DNA of 46,838 nt from Paenibacillus camerounensis (GTDB lineage: Bacteria > Bacillota > Bacilli > Paenibacillales > Paenibacillaceae), in assembly GCF_000723885.1 (NCBI RefSeq), contig NZ_CCDG010000068.1, positions 1 through 46,838 on the forward strand. Direction: 5' to 3'. Below the pieces are notes generated by a model. The model was given only the letters and a program-made list of their open reading frames with translations, had not been told where the DNA came from and searched no databases. Shown piece after piece: positions 35,516-43,303 of this stretch (within the stretch, counting starts at the first letter, position 1; each line of letters begins with the position of its first letter). Position numbers and translations under genes: made by a program.

Positions 35516-36145
35516 TTACAGCGAGACCAGCATCGGCGTCACCCAGCGCATCATGGCAGGCGTGACCCAGGCCTCAAACCCGGAAACCCCGAGAACCAGT
35601 ACGGCCATGCCCAGCGAGAGCAGCGTATACGTCACGAACGGTCTGGTCACGGGTGTCCGTCTGCCGCCAAGCACCCGGCTGCGGATCATCAGCAGAGAGA
35701 AGGCGATAGCGGCAGCGCTGCTGACCAGCAGCACCGGAATCAGCACCAGATTGTGCGGAGCGACAGAGACAAGCGCGAACAGCATGCCGTGCCAGGAATA
35801 CTCGCTGACCATGCAGCCGACGGTGAAGCCGATCAGCACACCTTTGAGAAAATCAAGAATGAGAATCCCCGGCAGCCCGATCACCGACAAGCCCAGAATC
35901 CAGATCAGCCCCACCCATTTCAGGTTCAGTGCGGCGATGCTCCAGAAGGAATCCGGTGCAGCCGGCAGCCCCTGCTGGTCCACCGTCACAAAAAAATTCC
36001 CGAGATAATCCCCCAGCTCCTGCTGTTGATCGAGCGTCAGGCTGCTGACAATCAGCGCCCCGAACACAACCCCGACCAGAAATAATACCGCTACAAAAAT
36101 ATAAAGAGGCGTCTGTTCCTTGATCATCAGCCGTAAACTGCGCAT
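35516..36145 (-). CDS. spoIIM: Stage II sporulation protein M
   Basis: Membrane component of the SpoIIDMP peptidoglycan-remodelling complex that drives forespore engulfment. The 209-residue protein has about five membrane segments (for example LYIFVAVLFLVGVVFGALI at residues ~14-32) and the conserved NLKWVGLIWILGL and EYSWHGMLFALVSVAPHN blocks. AAAGGAG precedes the ATG. It is next to fur as in Bacilli. An inverted repeat brackets its ribosome binding site. Confidence 0.93.
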   Translation of the reverse strand: MRSLRLMIKEQTPLYIFVAVLFLVGVVFGALIVSSLTLDQQQELGDYLGNFFVTVDQQGLPAAPDSFWSIAALNLKWVGLIWILGLSVIGLPGILILDFLKGVLIGFTVGCMVSEYSWHGMLFALVSVAPHNLVLIPVLLVSSAAAIAFSLLMIRSRVLGGRRTPVTRPFVTYTLLSLGMAVLVLGVSGFEAWVTPAMMRWVTPMLVSL

Positions 36146-36197
36146 CGGGACGTTCTCCTTTCAGGTCACATGTTACACCATATGAGGAAACGTCCCG
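36146..36197 (-). promoter_or_regulatory. Inverted repeat enclosing the spoIIM ribosome binding site
   Basis: On the minus strand CGGGACGTT (36189-36197) and AACGTCCCG (36146-36154) are perfect 9-bp arms 34 bp apart. The second arm fills the space between the AAAGGAG site and the ATG, so a hairpin in the leader would hide the start region. It could equally be a protein-binding site. Role inferred. Confidence 0.5.
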
Positions 36198-36246
36198 CTC
36201 TATGACTTGTCCTTTGTGAGACTTTGAGGTTACCTGCCCAGCTGTT

Positions 36247-37437
36247 TCAACGGCTCACCTTACCATAGGTACCGCCGCCGCCGGAAGTTAGAGCAAGCTC
36301 CCCGCTGCGGGCCAGCACAATCTGCGCAGCCAGCTCCGGCCCGGTCACCGCCGCCAGTTCAGCCTCGCCGGCCCGGTGCAGAATATTCATCTCGGTGCCG
36401 AATGCCGCCAGCAGTGCGTTCATCTTCGCCTTGCCCAGCCCTGGGATAAATTCCAGCGGAACCTGGTAATGGTAGGGCGGACGGTGATCCGGAACAAGCG
36501 GCTGCTCCCGGTCCGCAATATGAAGGATGCGGTCAAACACTCCCTGTACAAGCTTGGCGCTTCCGCAATAAGGACAGCGCTCAGAGGTGGCGGCAGCTTC
36601 ATCAATAATGCTGCCGCAGCCTGCACAGTAACTGCGGTGATATTTGCCGAGCCGCGGATTGAGGCCAAAGTTAGCCCCCACCCTCCGGCCTTCACGGCGC
36701 TCAAGCGCCAGCCGGAATTCGCCAAATGAGGGAGCCGCCAGCTCAAGCACATTGTATTCGCGGCCGATTTTGCCGAGGGAATGCGCGTCGGAATTGGTCA
36801 GGAACGAATAACGGTCCAGCTCGGAGATGTAGCCGGCCATAGCTGAATCGGCGCTTAGCCCAAGCTCAACGGCGGCAATCTGCTCCAGGTCAAACAGCTC
36901 GGCCATCCGCTCTGCGGAGCAGCCGTACAGCCCTTTATGCGGAGTGAAGATATGCGCCGGAATCAGCAGCCCTCCCCGTCCGCATATTTCCTCCTGCAGC
37001 ACGCGTGAGGGGGCATACAGCCGCTGGGAGCTGAGATTCACATTGCGCATATGCCGGCTCATCCAGGCGCTGAAATCCTCCATCGCTGCCAGATCCGGCA
37101 TAAAGGCCAGCACATGGCATTCCTTACGGTCCGGCTCGCGGATTTCAATTTCGGTGCCGAGCAGAATCGTCGTTCCCCGGTAAGTAACCCCGCCGCCGTC
37201 TGCTTCAGCCATCTCACCGGACATCAGCAAGTCTCGGATATCCTGCATTACGCCGGGCGAGTGGCTGTCGATAATCCCGATCAGTTCCATTCCTTTGCGC
37301 TCTGCCGCTTCCCTGGCGATATTGGCAAAGGTAAGATCACGGCTGCCGCTGATTTTCACAGCATTTCCTGCAGAGGTTCTGCCGATGTGGACATGCAGGT
37401 CGCAGTAAAAGCTGTGCAGCTCAGGCGTTAGTGCCAT
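36247..37437 (-). CDS. Endonuclease Q (YqxK-like PHP domain DNA repair enzyme)
   Basis: EndoQ cuts DNA 5' of deaminated bases (uracil, hypoxanthine, xanthine) and abasic sites. The 396-residue protein has an N-terminal PHP domain with metal-ligand motifs DLHVHIG (about 12-18), IIDSHSPG (about 54-61), GTEIEI and LIPAHIFTPH, and NSDAHSLG (about 212-219); then a zinc ribbon, CAGC and CPYC separated by 14 residues (about 268-289); then a helix-hairpin-helix (FIPGLGKAKMNALLAAFG, about 331-348). The ATG at 37435-37437 overlaps the nudF end by 10 bp; one nine codons earlier is possible. The nudF neighbour, also a nucleotide-hygiene enzyme, matches the Bacillus gene order. Confidence 0.88.
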   Translation of the reverse strand: MALTPELHSFYCDLHVHIGRTSAGNAVKISGSRDLTFANIAREAAERKGMELIGIIDSHSPGVMQDIRDLLMSGEMAEADGGGVTYRGTTILLGTEIEIREPDRKECHVLAFMPDLAAMEDFSAWMSRHMRNVNLSSQRLYAPSRVLQEEICGRGGLLIPAHIFTPHKGLYGCSAERMAELFDLEQIAAVELGLSADSAMAGYISELDRYSFLTNSDAHSLGKIGREYNVLELAAPSFGEFRLALERREGRRVGANFGLNPRLGKYHRSYCAGCGSIIDEAAATSERCPYCGSAKLVQGVFDRILHIADREQPLVPDHRPPYHYQVPLEFIPGLGKAKMNALLAAFGTEMNILHRAGEAELAAVTGPELAAQIVLARSGELALTSGGGGTYGKVSR

Positions 37438-38000
37438 TGCCCTGTCAGTGTATAGAGATGCCATGCGTAGACGGCCATCATCGTTTTGGCATCGGCAATC
37501 CGTCCGTCCGCAATATACTGGTACGCTTCCTCAAGCGTCAGCTCGGACACCTCCAGGAATTCATCCTCATCCAGCGCCATATCGCCCGGCTGGGCATTCT
37601 CCGTCACATACAGATGAATAATCTCATCCGCAAAGCCCGGCGAGGTATAAAAGGATTTCAGCAGCTTCAGCTCACCGCTATGAAAACCCGTCTCTTCCTG
37701 CAGTTCACGGCCTGCGGCTTCCAGCGGATCCTCCCCCTTGTCCAGCTTTCCGGCCGGAATCTCCACCTCTGTACGGTGCATCGGCTGGCGGTACTGCTCT
37801 ACAACCAGCATTTTTTTGTTATTGAGCGCAAGTACCGCTACTGCCCCCGGATGCTTTACAACCTCACGGGTAGCGCTGTTGCCGTCCGGCAGCTTCACGG
37901 TATCTACCTGCAGGCTGATGATTTTACCTTCAAAAATCGGCTGCGTGGACAAAGTCTCTTCATCAAGTGCAGGATTGCTGTGCTTTTCAACATTTTTCAT
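37428..38000 (-). CDS. nudF: ADP-ribose pyrophosphatase (Nudix hydrolase)
   Basis: Hydrolyses ADP-ribose to AMP and ribose 5-phosphate. The 190-residue protein carries a complete Nudix box (GKLDKGEDPLEAAGRELQEE then TGF, about residues 87-109), preceded by the VEQYRQPMHRTEVEIPAG segment typical of NudF. The ATG at 37998-38000 has AAAGGAG 11 bases upstream; in-frame ATGs further out precede that site. Stop overlaps the endoQ start. Confidence 0.92.
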   Translation of the reverse strand: MKNVEKHSNPALDEETLSTQPIFEGKIISLQVDTVKLPDGNSATREVVKHPGAVAVLALNNKKMLVVEQYRQPMHRTEVEIPAGKLDKGEDPLEAAGRELQEETGFHSGELKLLKSFYTSPGFADEIIHLYVTENAQPGDMALDEDEFLEVSELTLEEAYQYIADGRIADAKTMMAVYAWHLYTLTGQWH

Positions 38001-38077
38001 AGATTCATGGTCTCCTTTGGCTGAGTTCTGCATAGGGTGTATTATAGCAAACTTAAGGGGAAAGAAGGAATGCAAGC

Positions 38078-38251
38078 ATGAATGACATCCTTATCCGTAC
38101 TAGCAGATCAGCCGTTACAGCCGTTGGCAAGCCTGAGCAGATTAAAGCCGTTATTGCAGAATGGATTGAACGGTACGGGCGCGATATGCCCTTGTCCTAC
38201 GTTCTGCTGCTGCAGGCAGACAACCGGCTGAATCCGCCGAAAGCAGGCTGA
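38078..38251 (+). CDS. Small 57-residue protein, unknown function
   Basis: A short gene divergent from nudF, starting with ATG after AAGGA nine bases upstream and followed closely by a good terminator at 38281. The product is a soluble mixed alpha/beta peptide (SAVTAVGKPEQIKAVIAEWI near residues 11-30, then a hydrophobic YVLLLQ). Its complete expression signals make it more credible than a random frame of this size. No family recognised. Confidence 0.65.
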   Translation: MNDILIRTSRSAVTAVGKPEQIKAVIAEWIERYGRDMPLSYVLLLQADNRLNPPKAG

Positions 38252-38280
38252 CTGCATCCCTTCTCCACCCGCCGGTAATA

Positions 38281-38323
38281 AGAAGGAGCTGCTCCGGCTT
38301 TTTGCGGAAACAGCTCCTTTTTA
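38281..38323. terminator. Bidirectional terminator
   Basis: AAGGAGCTG (38283-38291) and CAGCTCCTT (38311-38319) with a T-run to the right and A-rich sequence on the left. It ends the small 57-residue gene and the convergent M20 peptidase gene. Confidence 0.85.
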
Positions 38324-38352
38324 CATCTGCACAGCTGCCGAGGCGGACAGGC

Positions 38353-39480
38353 TTATGCTTTTGCGCTTTCTTTTATAATAGCTACAACGAGCTCAGCCGC
38401 TTTCACGATATCATCGGCTTTGATCCGTTCTTTGGTGGTGTGAATATGCTCATACCCGATGGCCAGGTTAACAGTAGGTACCTTGAGGCCGTTGAATACA
38501 TTGGCGTCACTGCCGCCCCCTGAAGGGAACAGGCGTGTTGTCAGACCCAGGGAAGTAATCGCCCGGTCCGCCAGCTGCACCACAGGATCATTTTCATTAA
38601 AGCTGAAGGCCGGATAAATAATCTCACTGCGGAACTCGCATTCCGCACCATATTCACGGACGGTTGTTTCCAGCGCTTCGCGCATCGAGGCAATCTGCAG
38701 CTCCACCTTTTCCTGCACGATACTGCGCGCCTCAGCATCCAGCTGCACATGGTCACAGACGACGTTAGTCGGACCGCCGCCGGCAAATTTGCCGATATTG
38801 GCTGTCGTTTCCTTGTCAATCCGGCCCAGCTTCATTGCGGAAATCGCCTTGCCTGCCACTTGAATCGCGCTAATTCCATCCTCAGGATTCACACCGGCAT
38901 GAGCGGATTTGCCAAAAATCTGCATCGTAATTCTTGCTTGCGTAGGTGCGGCAACAGCAATTGCGCCGATCTCGCCGTTAGAATCGAGGGCAAAGCCCAT
39001 ATCTGCATCCAGATGGCCCGGGTCCATCGCACGTGCGCCAAGCAGCCCGGACTCCTCGCCTGCTGTGATTACAAACTGGAGCTGTCCGTGCGGAATTCTC
39101 TGCTCCTGAATAACACGGATCGCTTCAAACAGGGCTGCCAGACCCGCTTTATCGTCAGCTCCGAGAATGGTCGTTCCGTCGCTGGTGATCCAGCCGTCTT
39201 CTCCGAGGGCAGGCTTGATATTCTGTCCGGGAACCACAGTATCCATATGGCAGGTGAACAGTAGCTTCGGTACCGCAGCGCCGCTGTCTGCCGCCCAGGT
39301 CACGAACAGGTTACCTGCCCCGTGTCCGGTACGCTCCATGGAATCATCCTCGATGGCTGTAAGTCCCAGCGCGCTGAATTTTGCTTTTAGCACATCGGCA
39401 ATCTGCCGCTCATTTCCGGTCTCGCTGTCCACCCGGACAAGCTCCATGAATTCCTCAATCAATCGGTCTCTTACTATCAC
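38353..39480 (-). CDS. M20/M25 family peptidase, tripeptidase T-like (YqjE type)
   Basis: Cytoplasmic di-zinc peptidase of 375 residues. Metal-site motifs: FTCHMDTVVPG (His, Asp; about 73-83), LGADDKAGLA (bridging Asp, about 105-114), TAGEESGLLG (catalytic Glu, about 141-150), ALDSNGEIG (about 167-175) and a late GYEHIHT (ligand His, about 347-353). The dimer domain lies between (FGKSAHAGV). The GTG start follows GAGAGGGAA. Its small-peptide substrate is inferred from the PepT family. Confidence 0.88.
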   Translation of the reverse strand: MIVRDRLIEEFMELVRVDSETGNERQIADVLKAKFSALGLTAIEDDSMERTGHGAGNLFVTWAADSGAAVPKLLFTCHMDTVVPGQNIKPALGEDGWITSDGTTILGADDKAGLAALFEAIRVIQEQRIPHGQLQFVITAGEESGLLGARAMDPGHLDADMGFALDSNGEIGAIAVAAPTQARITMQIFGKSAHAGVNPEDGISAIQVAGKAISAMKLGRIDKETTANIGKFAGGGPTNVVCDHVQLDAEARSIVQEKVELQIASMREALETTVREYGAECEFRSEIIYPAFSFNENDPVVQLADRAITSLGLTTRLFPSGGGSDANVFNGLKVPTVNLAIGYEHIHTTKERIKADDIVKAAELVVAIIKESAKA

Positions 39481-39558
39481 TGGACTTCCCTCTCTTTCAC
39501 AGATACGTTACAATGGTGGTAATGCTGTTAACTTACACTAATCCTAAAGGAGTCACAC

Positions 39559-39660
39559 ATGAATCGTCAAAAATGGTTCCGCATCGTTATCTATATCATG
39601 CTGATCGCAATGATCGCCTCAACCCTGCTGATGGTAGTCGAGCCTTTCCTGGCCGGTTAA
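39559..39660 (+). CDS. prli42: Stressosome-associated miniprotein Prli42
   Basis: A 33-residue protein made of a basic N-terminus (MNRQKWFR) and one membrane helix (IVIYIMLIAMIASTLLMVV), the characteristic Prli42 pattern including the YxMLIAMxASTLL core. In Listeria Prli42 anchors the stressosome to the membrane. AAAGGAG lies six bases before the ATG and a strong terminator follows 12 bp after the stop. Too short for most gene finders; sequence and signals together support it. Confidence 0.85.
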   Translation: MNRQKWFRIVIYIMLIAMIASTLLMVVEPFLAG

Positions 39661-39672
39661 AAAAAGCTTAAT

Positions 39673-39703
39673 AACAGCGTCCGGTACTTACCGGACGCTG
39701 TTT
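39673..39703. terminator. Bidirectional terminator between prli42 and bkdB
   Basis: Perfect stem AACAGCGTCCGG / CCGGACGCTGTT with a six-base loop; the minus-strand side has a long T-run a few bases on, the plus side TTT. Serves convergent prli42 and bkdB. Confidence 0.9.
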
Positions 39704-39733
39704 GCTGTGTCACGGTGCTTATGCAGCCGCTGA

Positions 39734-41170
39734 TTAATAGAGCTTGGTATCCGGAGTATACCCCTCCAGATTATCCTTCACGCGCTGCAGGAAGCGTCCG
39801 CAGATGACACCGTCCAGAATCCGGTGGTCCAGCGACAGGCAGATGTTGGCCATGGAGCGTACCGCAATCATGTCGTTGATGACGACCGGCTTTTTGACAA
39901 TGGATTCGAACGTCAGGATCGCCGCCTGCGGGTAGTTGATAATCGGATAGGACAGGATGGAGCCGAACGACCCTGTATTGTTGACTGTAAAGGTACCGCC
40001 CTGCATATCATCGAGGCGCAGCTTGCCTTCACGGGTCTTCTGGGCCAGCTCGTCGATCTCGCGTGCGAGGCCGGCGATGTTCTTCTGGTCTGCCTTTTTG
40101 ATCACCGGGGTCATGACGGAATCCTCTGTGCCGACCGCCAGCGCGATATTGATGTCGCGTTTGACGATGATTTTGTCAACGGCCCAGACAGAATTCATGA
40201 TCGGATAATCTTTGATCGCACTGACTACAGCCTTCATCATAAAAGCCAGATAAGTCAGGTTGATGCCTTCCTTGCGCTTGAACTCATCCTTCAGCTTGTT
40301 GCGCAGGACAACCAGATTGGTCACATCCACCTCAATCATCGTCCAGGCATGCGGAATCTCCGAGACGCTCTGGCGCATTCTGGTCGCAATGGTGTTGCGG
40401 ATCGGCGTCACGTTGATCAGGTACTCGGAGCTGCTGCCCAGTCCGCCCTCGACTTCAATGGTCGGAATGCGCGGGGATTCACTCAGGTGAAGCCCCGAAT
40501 TGCGCACCGGCTCCAGCTGCTCCTGCGCCTCCGCCTGAATGACCTGAAGCGCAGGCTGCTGCAGCGCTTCAGGCACCTGCCGGCCGGCTTGCCCCGCGCC
40601 GGCTGCGCCCGGATGTGCAGGTACCGTCTGACCGGCGGCTGCGCCGCCGTTCTCCAGGTACGCCAGCACATCCTTGCGGGTGATGCGCCCGCCGAGCCCG
40701 GTGCCCGGCACGGCGCTTAGGTCAATGCGGTGCTCCGCTGCAAGCGTCTGCACCGCGGGTGAGTAGCGGGAGCGCATAGGCGCGTCCGCTGCTGAGAGAG
40801 ACGGCGCTGCCGGCCGGACCGGCGCGGCTGGCGTGCCTGGCGCAGGCGCGGCAGCGGCCGCCTGCGGGGCAGTGCCTGCTGCCGGTGCGGAGCTTCCGGC
40901 AGAAGCGCCCGCCGGCGCTGCCACGGCGATGCGGGCGATGATCTCGCCCACACTAATGACCTGGCCTTCCTCGGCCAGCAGCTCAACCAGCGTGCCTTCC
41001 ACGGTGGAAGGCAGCTCGGCATTGACTTTGTCCGTAATCAGCTCGCAGATCGGCTCATATTCCTCCACGCGGTCGCCCGGCTGCTTCAGCCATTTGCCGA
41101 TTGTAGCGGACACCAGCGATTCCGCCAGCTGCGGCATTACCACGTCCGTCAGCTTTGTATTGTCAGACAT
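39734..41170 (-). CDS. bkdB: Branched-chain 2-oxoacid dehydrogenase E2 (dihydrolipoyl acyltransferase)
   Basis: Core of the branched-chain 2-oxoacid dehydrogenase complex, which yields acyl-CoA primers for branched fatty acids. The 478-residue protein has a lipoyl domain (1-~78, lipoyl Lys48 in TDKVNAE), an Ala/Pro-rich linker, a peripheral-subunit-binding domain (about 135-172; GTGLGGRITRKDVL), a second Ala/Gly-rich linker and the catalytic domain (about 240-478) with His449 and Asp453 in LDHRILDG. TAAGGAG precedes the ATG. It is 1.1 kb away from bkdAB, which is unusual. Confidence 0.93.
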   Translation of the reverse strand: MSDNTKLTDVVMPQLAESLVSATIGKWLKQPGDRVEEYEPICELITDKVNAELPSTVEGTLVELLAEEGQVISVGEIIARIAVAAPAGASAGSSAPAAGTAPQAAAAAPAPGTPAAPVRPAAPSLSAADAPMRSRYSPAVQTLAAEHRIDLSAVPGTGLGGRITRKDVLAYLENGGAAAGQTVPAHPGAAGAGQAGRQVPEALQQPALQVIQAEAQEQLEPVRNSGLHLSESPRIPTIEVEGGLGSSSEYLINVTPIRNTIATRMRQSVSEIPHAWTMIEVDVTNLVVLRNKLKDEFKRKEGINLTYLAFMMKAVVSAIKDYPIMNSVWAVDKIIVKRDINIALAVGTEDSVMTPVIKKADQKNIAGLAREIDELAQKTREGKLRLDDMQGGTFTVNNTGSFGSILSYPIINYPQAAILTFESIVKKPVVINDMIAVRSMANICLSLDHRILDGVICGRFLQRVKDNLEGYTPDTKLY

Positions 41171-41291
41171 ATTGTCACTCCTTAATGTTTGGTAAGCACA
41201 GGCTTCCTGATGATACTTCGTACATAACTTGCTCCGGAAGCTATGGCTTAGATAGATAAGTATAAATTTAAGGTCTATAAGTATTGTTAGG

Positions 41292-41543
41292 GTTGGACGT
41301 TATCCTGTTATAGTTGAACGTAAACTTACCTTGGTTGGACGTTATCCTGTTATAGTTGATCGTAAACTCACCTTGGTTGGACGTTATCTTACTTCGGTTG
41401 AACGTTATCCTGTTATATTTGATCGTAAGCTTACCTTGGTTGAACGTTAACTTACTTTAGTTGAACGTTAACCTAATTTGGTTGAACGTTATCCTGTTAT
41501 AGTTGAACGTAAACTTACCTTGGTTGGACGTTAGCCTACATTA
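41292..41543. repeat. 21-bp tandem array, 12 units
   Basis: Twelve consecutive units of exactly 21 bp fill 252 bp without an indel. Units open GTTGGACGTT or GTTGAACGT and fall into a few end types (ATCCTGTTATA, AAACTTACCTTG). Some types recur in alternation, so blocks of two units seem to have been copied together. No open frame is supported. It lies in the bkdAB-bkdB spacer. Confidence 0.93.
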
Positions 41544-41729
41544 GCCGGAAATCCTCCACCTAAATCCGCAGCAAACGCCCGATGCAGAAGATTAGTTGGA
41601 TAAACGCCACTTATAAGCTCACATCCCACCGTTAAAGCACCATATGGACGAAATTAGATGGCGATTTTCCAGCTAATTCTTATAATTGGCGCCGAAAGTC
41701 AAAATTTAGCTGGCGAAAATCCACCTAAT
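41541..41729. repeat. Direct duplication, copy R1
   Basis: A 189-bp element starting TTAGCCGGAAATCCTC and ending AAAATCCACCTAAT, about 90% identical to R2 (42096-42282) and in the same orientation. Internal motifs TTAGNTGG and CCANCTAAT occur in both orientations. It starts within the last three bases of the 21-bp array. Confidence 0.93.
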
Positions 41730-41764
41730 ACGAAGACGGTAGCGTTGGATTAGGTGGCGTACTC

Positions 41765-42063
41765 CCGCGGGATAGTGTTTACCCAACTGCTGTACTTTAC
41801 CACCAAATAGTGTTTCCCCAGATGGTGCATTTCCCCCAGGACAGTATTTGCCCAGTTGGTGCGTCCCACCGGATAGTATTTGCCCAGCCGGTAGCACATC
41901 CCCACCAGAAATTATTTACCCAGCAGATGGCGCTTTCCCACCGGATATCGTTTCCCCACCTGGTGCACTTCCCCACAGTATAGTATTTACCCAGCAGATG
42001 GCGCCCCCCCACCGGATAGTGTTTGCCCAGCTAGTGGCACACCCCCACCTGATGCGCCCCACC
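41765..42063. repeat. Degenerate ~35-bp tandem array, 8 units
   Basis: Units of 32-36 bp built on GGATAGTATTTGCCCAG followed by TGGTGC-type and CCCCAC segments. Unit starts fall near 41771, 41806, 41840, 41872, 41908, 41944, 41979 and 42015. Length and sequence vary more than in the 21-bp array, so it looks older. It lies between R1 and R2. Confidence 0.85.
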
Positions 42064-42095
42064 TAAGGATGGCAAACGCGATGATGCATGATATA

Positions 42096-42282
42096 TTAGC
42101 CGGAAATCCTCAACCTAAATCCGCAGCAAACGCCAGCCGCAGAAGATTAGTTGGATAAACGCCACCTATAAGCTCACATCCACTGTTAAAGCCCCGTATA
42201 GACGAAATTAGTTGGCGATTTTCCAGCTAATTCTTATAATTGGCGCCGAAAGTCAAATTTAACTGGCGAAAATCCACCTAAT
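42096..42282. repeat. Direct duplication, copy R2
   Basis: A 187-bp element in the same orientation as R1 and about 90% identical, ending 31 bp before the bkdAB stop. With R1 it frames the ~35-bp array. Confidence 0.93.
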
Positions 42283-42313
42283 TCGGCGACTCGACGATAG
42301 CAAGGTACTCCTC

Positions 42314-43300
42314 TTAATACTGCGCAAGCCGCAGCATCTCAGCCTTCAGCTTATCTTTGCTCAGCATGAAAAACTTCTCCATCGGCGGGCTGATTGGCAT
42401 CGCCGGCACATCAGGGCCGCACAGCCGGAAGATCGGCGCATCCAGCTCGAACAGGCAGTGCTCGGCGATGATCGCCGCCACTTCGCCGCCGATGCCGCCG
42501 GTCTTGTTATCCTCGTGGACGATCAGCACCTTACCCGTCTGGCGGGCTGCGGCGATAATTGCGTCACGGTCGAGCGGCTGCAGTGTGCGCAGATCCAGGA
42601 TGTGCGCGGTAATGCCTTGCTCGCGCTCCAGCTCCTCCGCTGCCTGCATCGCAAAATGCAGCGGCAAACTGTAACCGATCACCGTAATGTCGCTGCCCTC
42701 ACGCAGCAGGTTCGCTTCGCCGATCGGCACGATATAATCGTCCTCAGGCACGTCTTCCTTGATCAGCTTGTAGCATTTCTTGTTCTCGAAGAACAGCACC
42801 GGATCAGGGTCGCGTACCGCTGCCTTCAGCAGACCTTTGGCATCGGCTGCCGAATACGGAGCCACGATCTTCAGCCCCGGCGTACCGAAAAAGATCGATT
42901 CCGGACACTGGGAATGATACAGTCCGCCGAAGATCCCGCCGCCGATCGGCGCGCGGATAACAACAGGACAGCTCCAGTCGTTGTTGGAGCGGTAACGGAT
43001 TTTGGCCGCTTCGCTAATAATCTGGTTGGTCGCCGGCAGCATGAAATCGGAGTACTGCATTTCGGCAATCGGCTTCATGCCGTACATCGCCGCCCCGATG
43101 GCTACACCGGCAATTGCCGACTCGGCCAGCGGCGTATCCATGACACGTTCTTCCCCGAACTGCTCCTGCAGCCCTTTGGTAGTGGTGAACACGCCGCCCT
43201 TAACGCCGACGTCCTCGCCAAGCACGAATACGGACTCATCGCGCTCCATTTCTTCCTTCATCGCCAGCCGGATCGCATCGATATATTCCATCATCGCCAT
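42314..43300 (-). CDS. bkdAB: Branched-chain 2-oxoacid dehydrogenase E1 beta subunit
   Basis: With E1 alpha, carries out thiamine-diphosphate decarboxylation of the 2-oxoacid. The 328-residue transketolase-like protein has the family opening (MEYIDAIRLAMKEEMERDE), the GEDVGVKGGVF segment (about 28-38), DTPLAESAIAGVAIG (about 57-71; TPP-activating Glu) and a C-terminal domain with GGIGGEVAA and the CGPDVPAMPISPPMEKFF segment. It begins 3 bp after the bkdAA stop. Confidence 0.95.
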   Translation of the reverse strand: MAMMEYIDAIRLAMKEEMERDESVFVLGEDVGVKGGVFTTTKGLQEQFGEERVMDTPLAESAIAGVAIGAAMYGMKPIAEMQYSDFMLPATNQIISEAAKIRYRSNNDWSCPVVIRAPIGGGIFGGLYHSQCPESIFFGTPGLKIVAPYSAADAKGLLKAAVRDPDPVLFFENKKCYKLIKEDVPEDDYIVPIGEANLLREGSDITVIGYSLPLHFAMQAAEELEREQGITAHILDLRTLQPLDRDAIIAAARQTGKVLIVHEDNKTGGIGGEVAAIIAEHCLFELDAPIFRLCGPDVPAMPISPPMEKFFMLSKDKLKAEMLRLAQY

Positions 43301-43303
43301 GAT

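Noticed and set aside
41797..42012. Trp/Gly-rich minus-strand frame within the ~35-bp array
   Set aside because: Unit length varies by 1-4 bases, so the frame shifts between units; not maintained as protein.
41292..42063. Possible CRISPR arrays
   Set aside because: Repeats are contiguous or vary throughout; there are no unique spacers of constant length and no cas genes.
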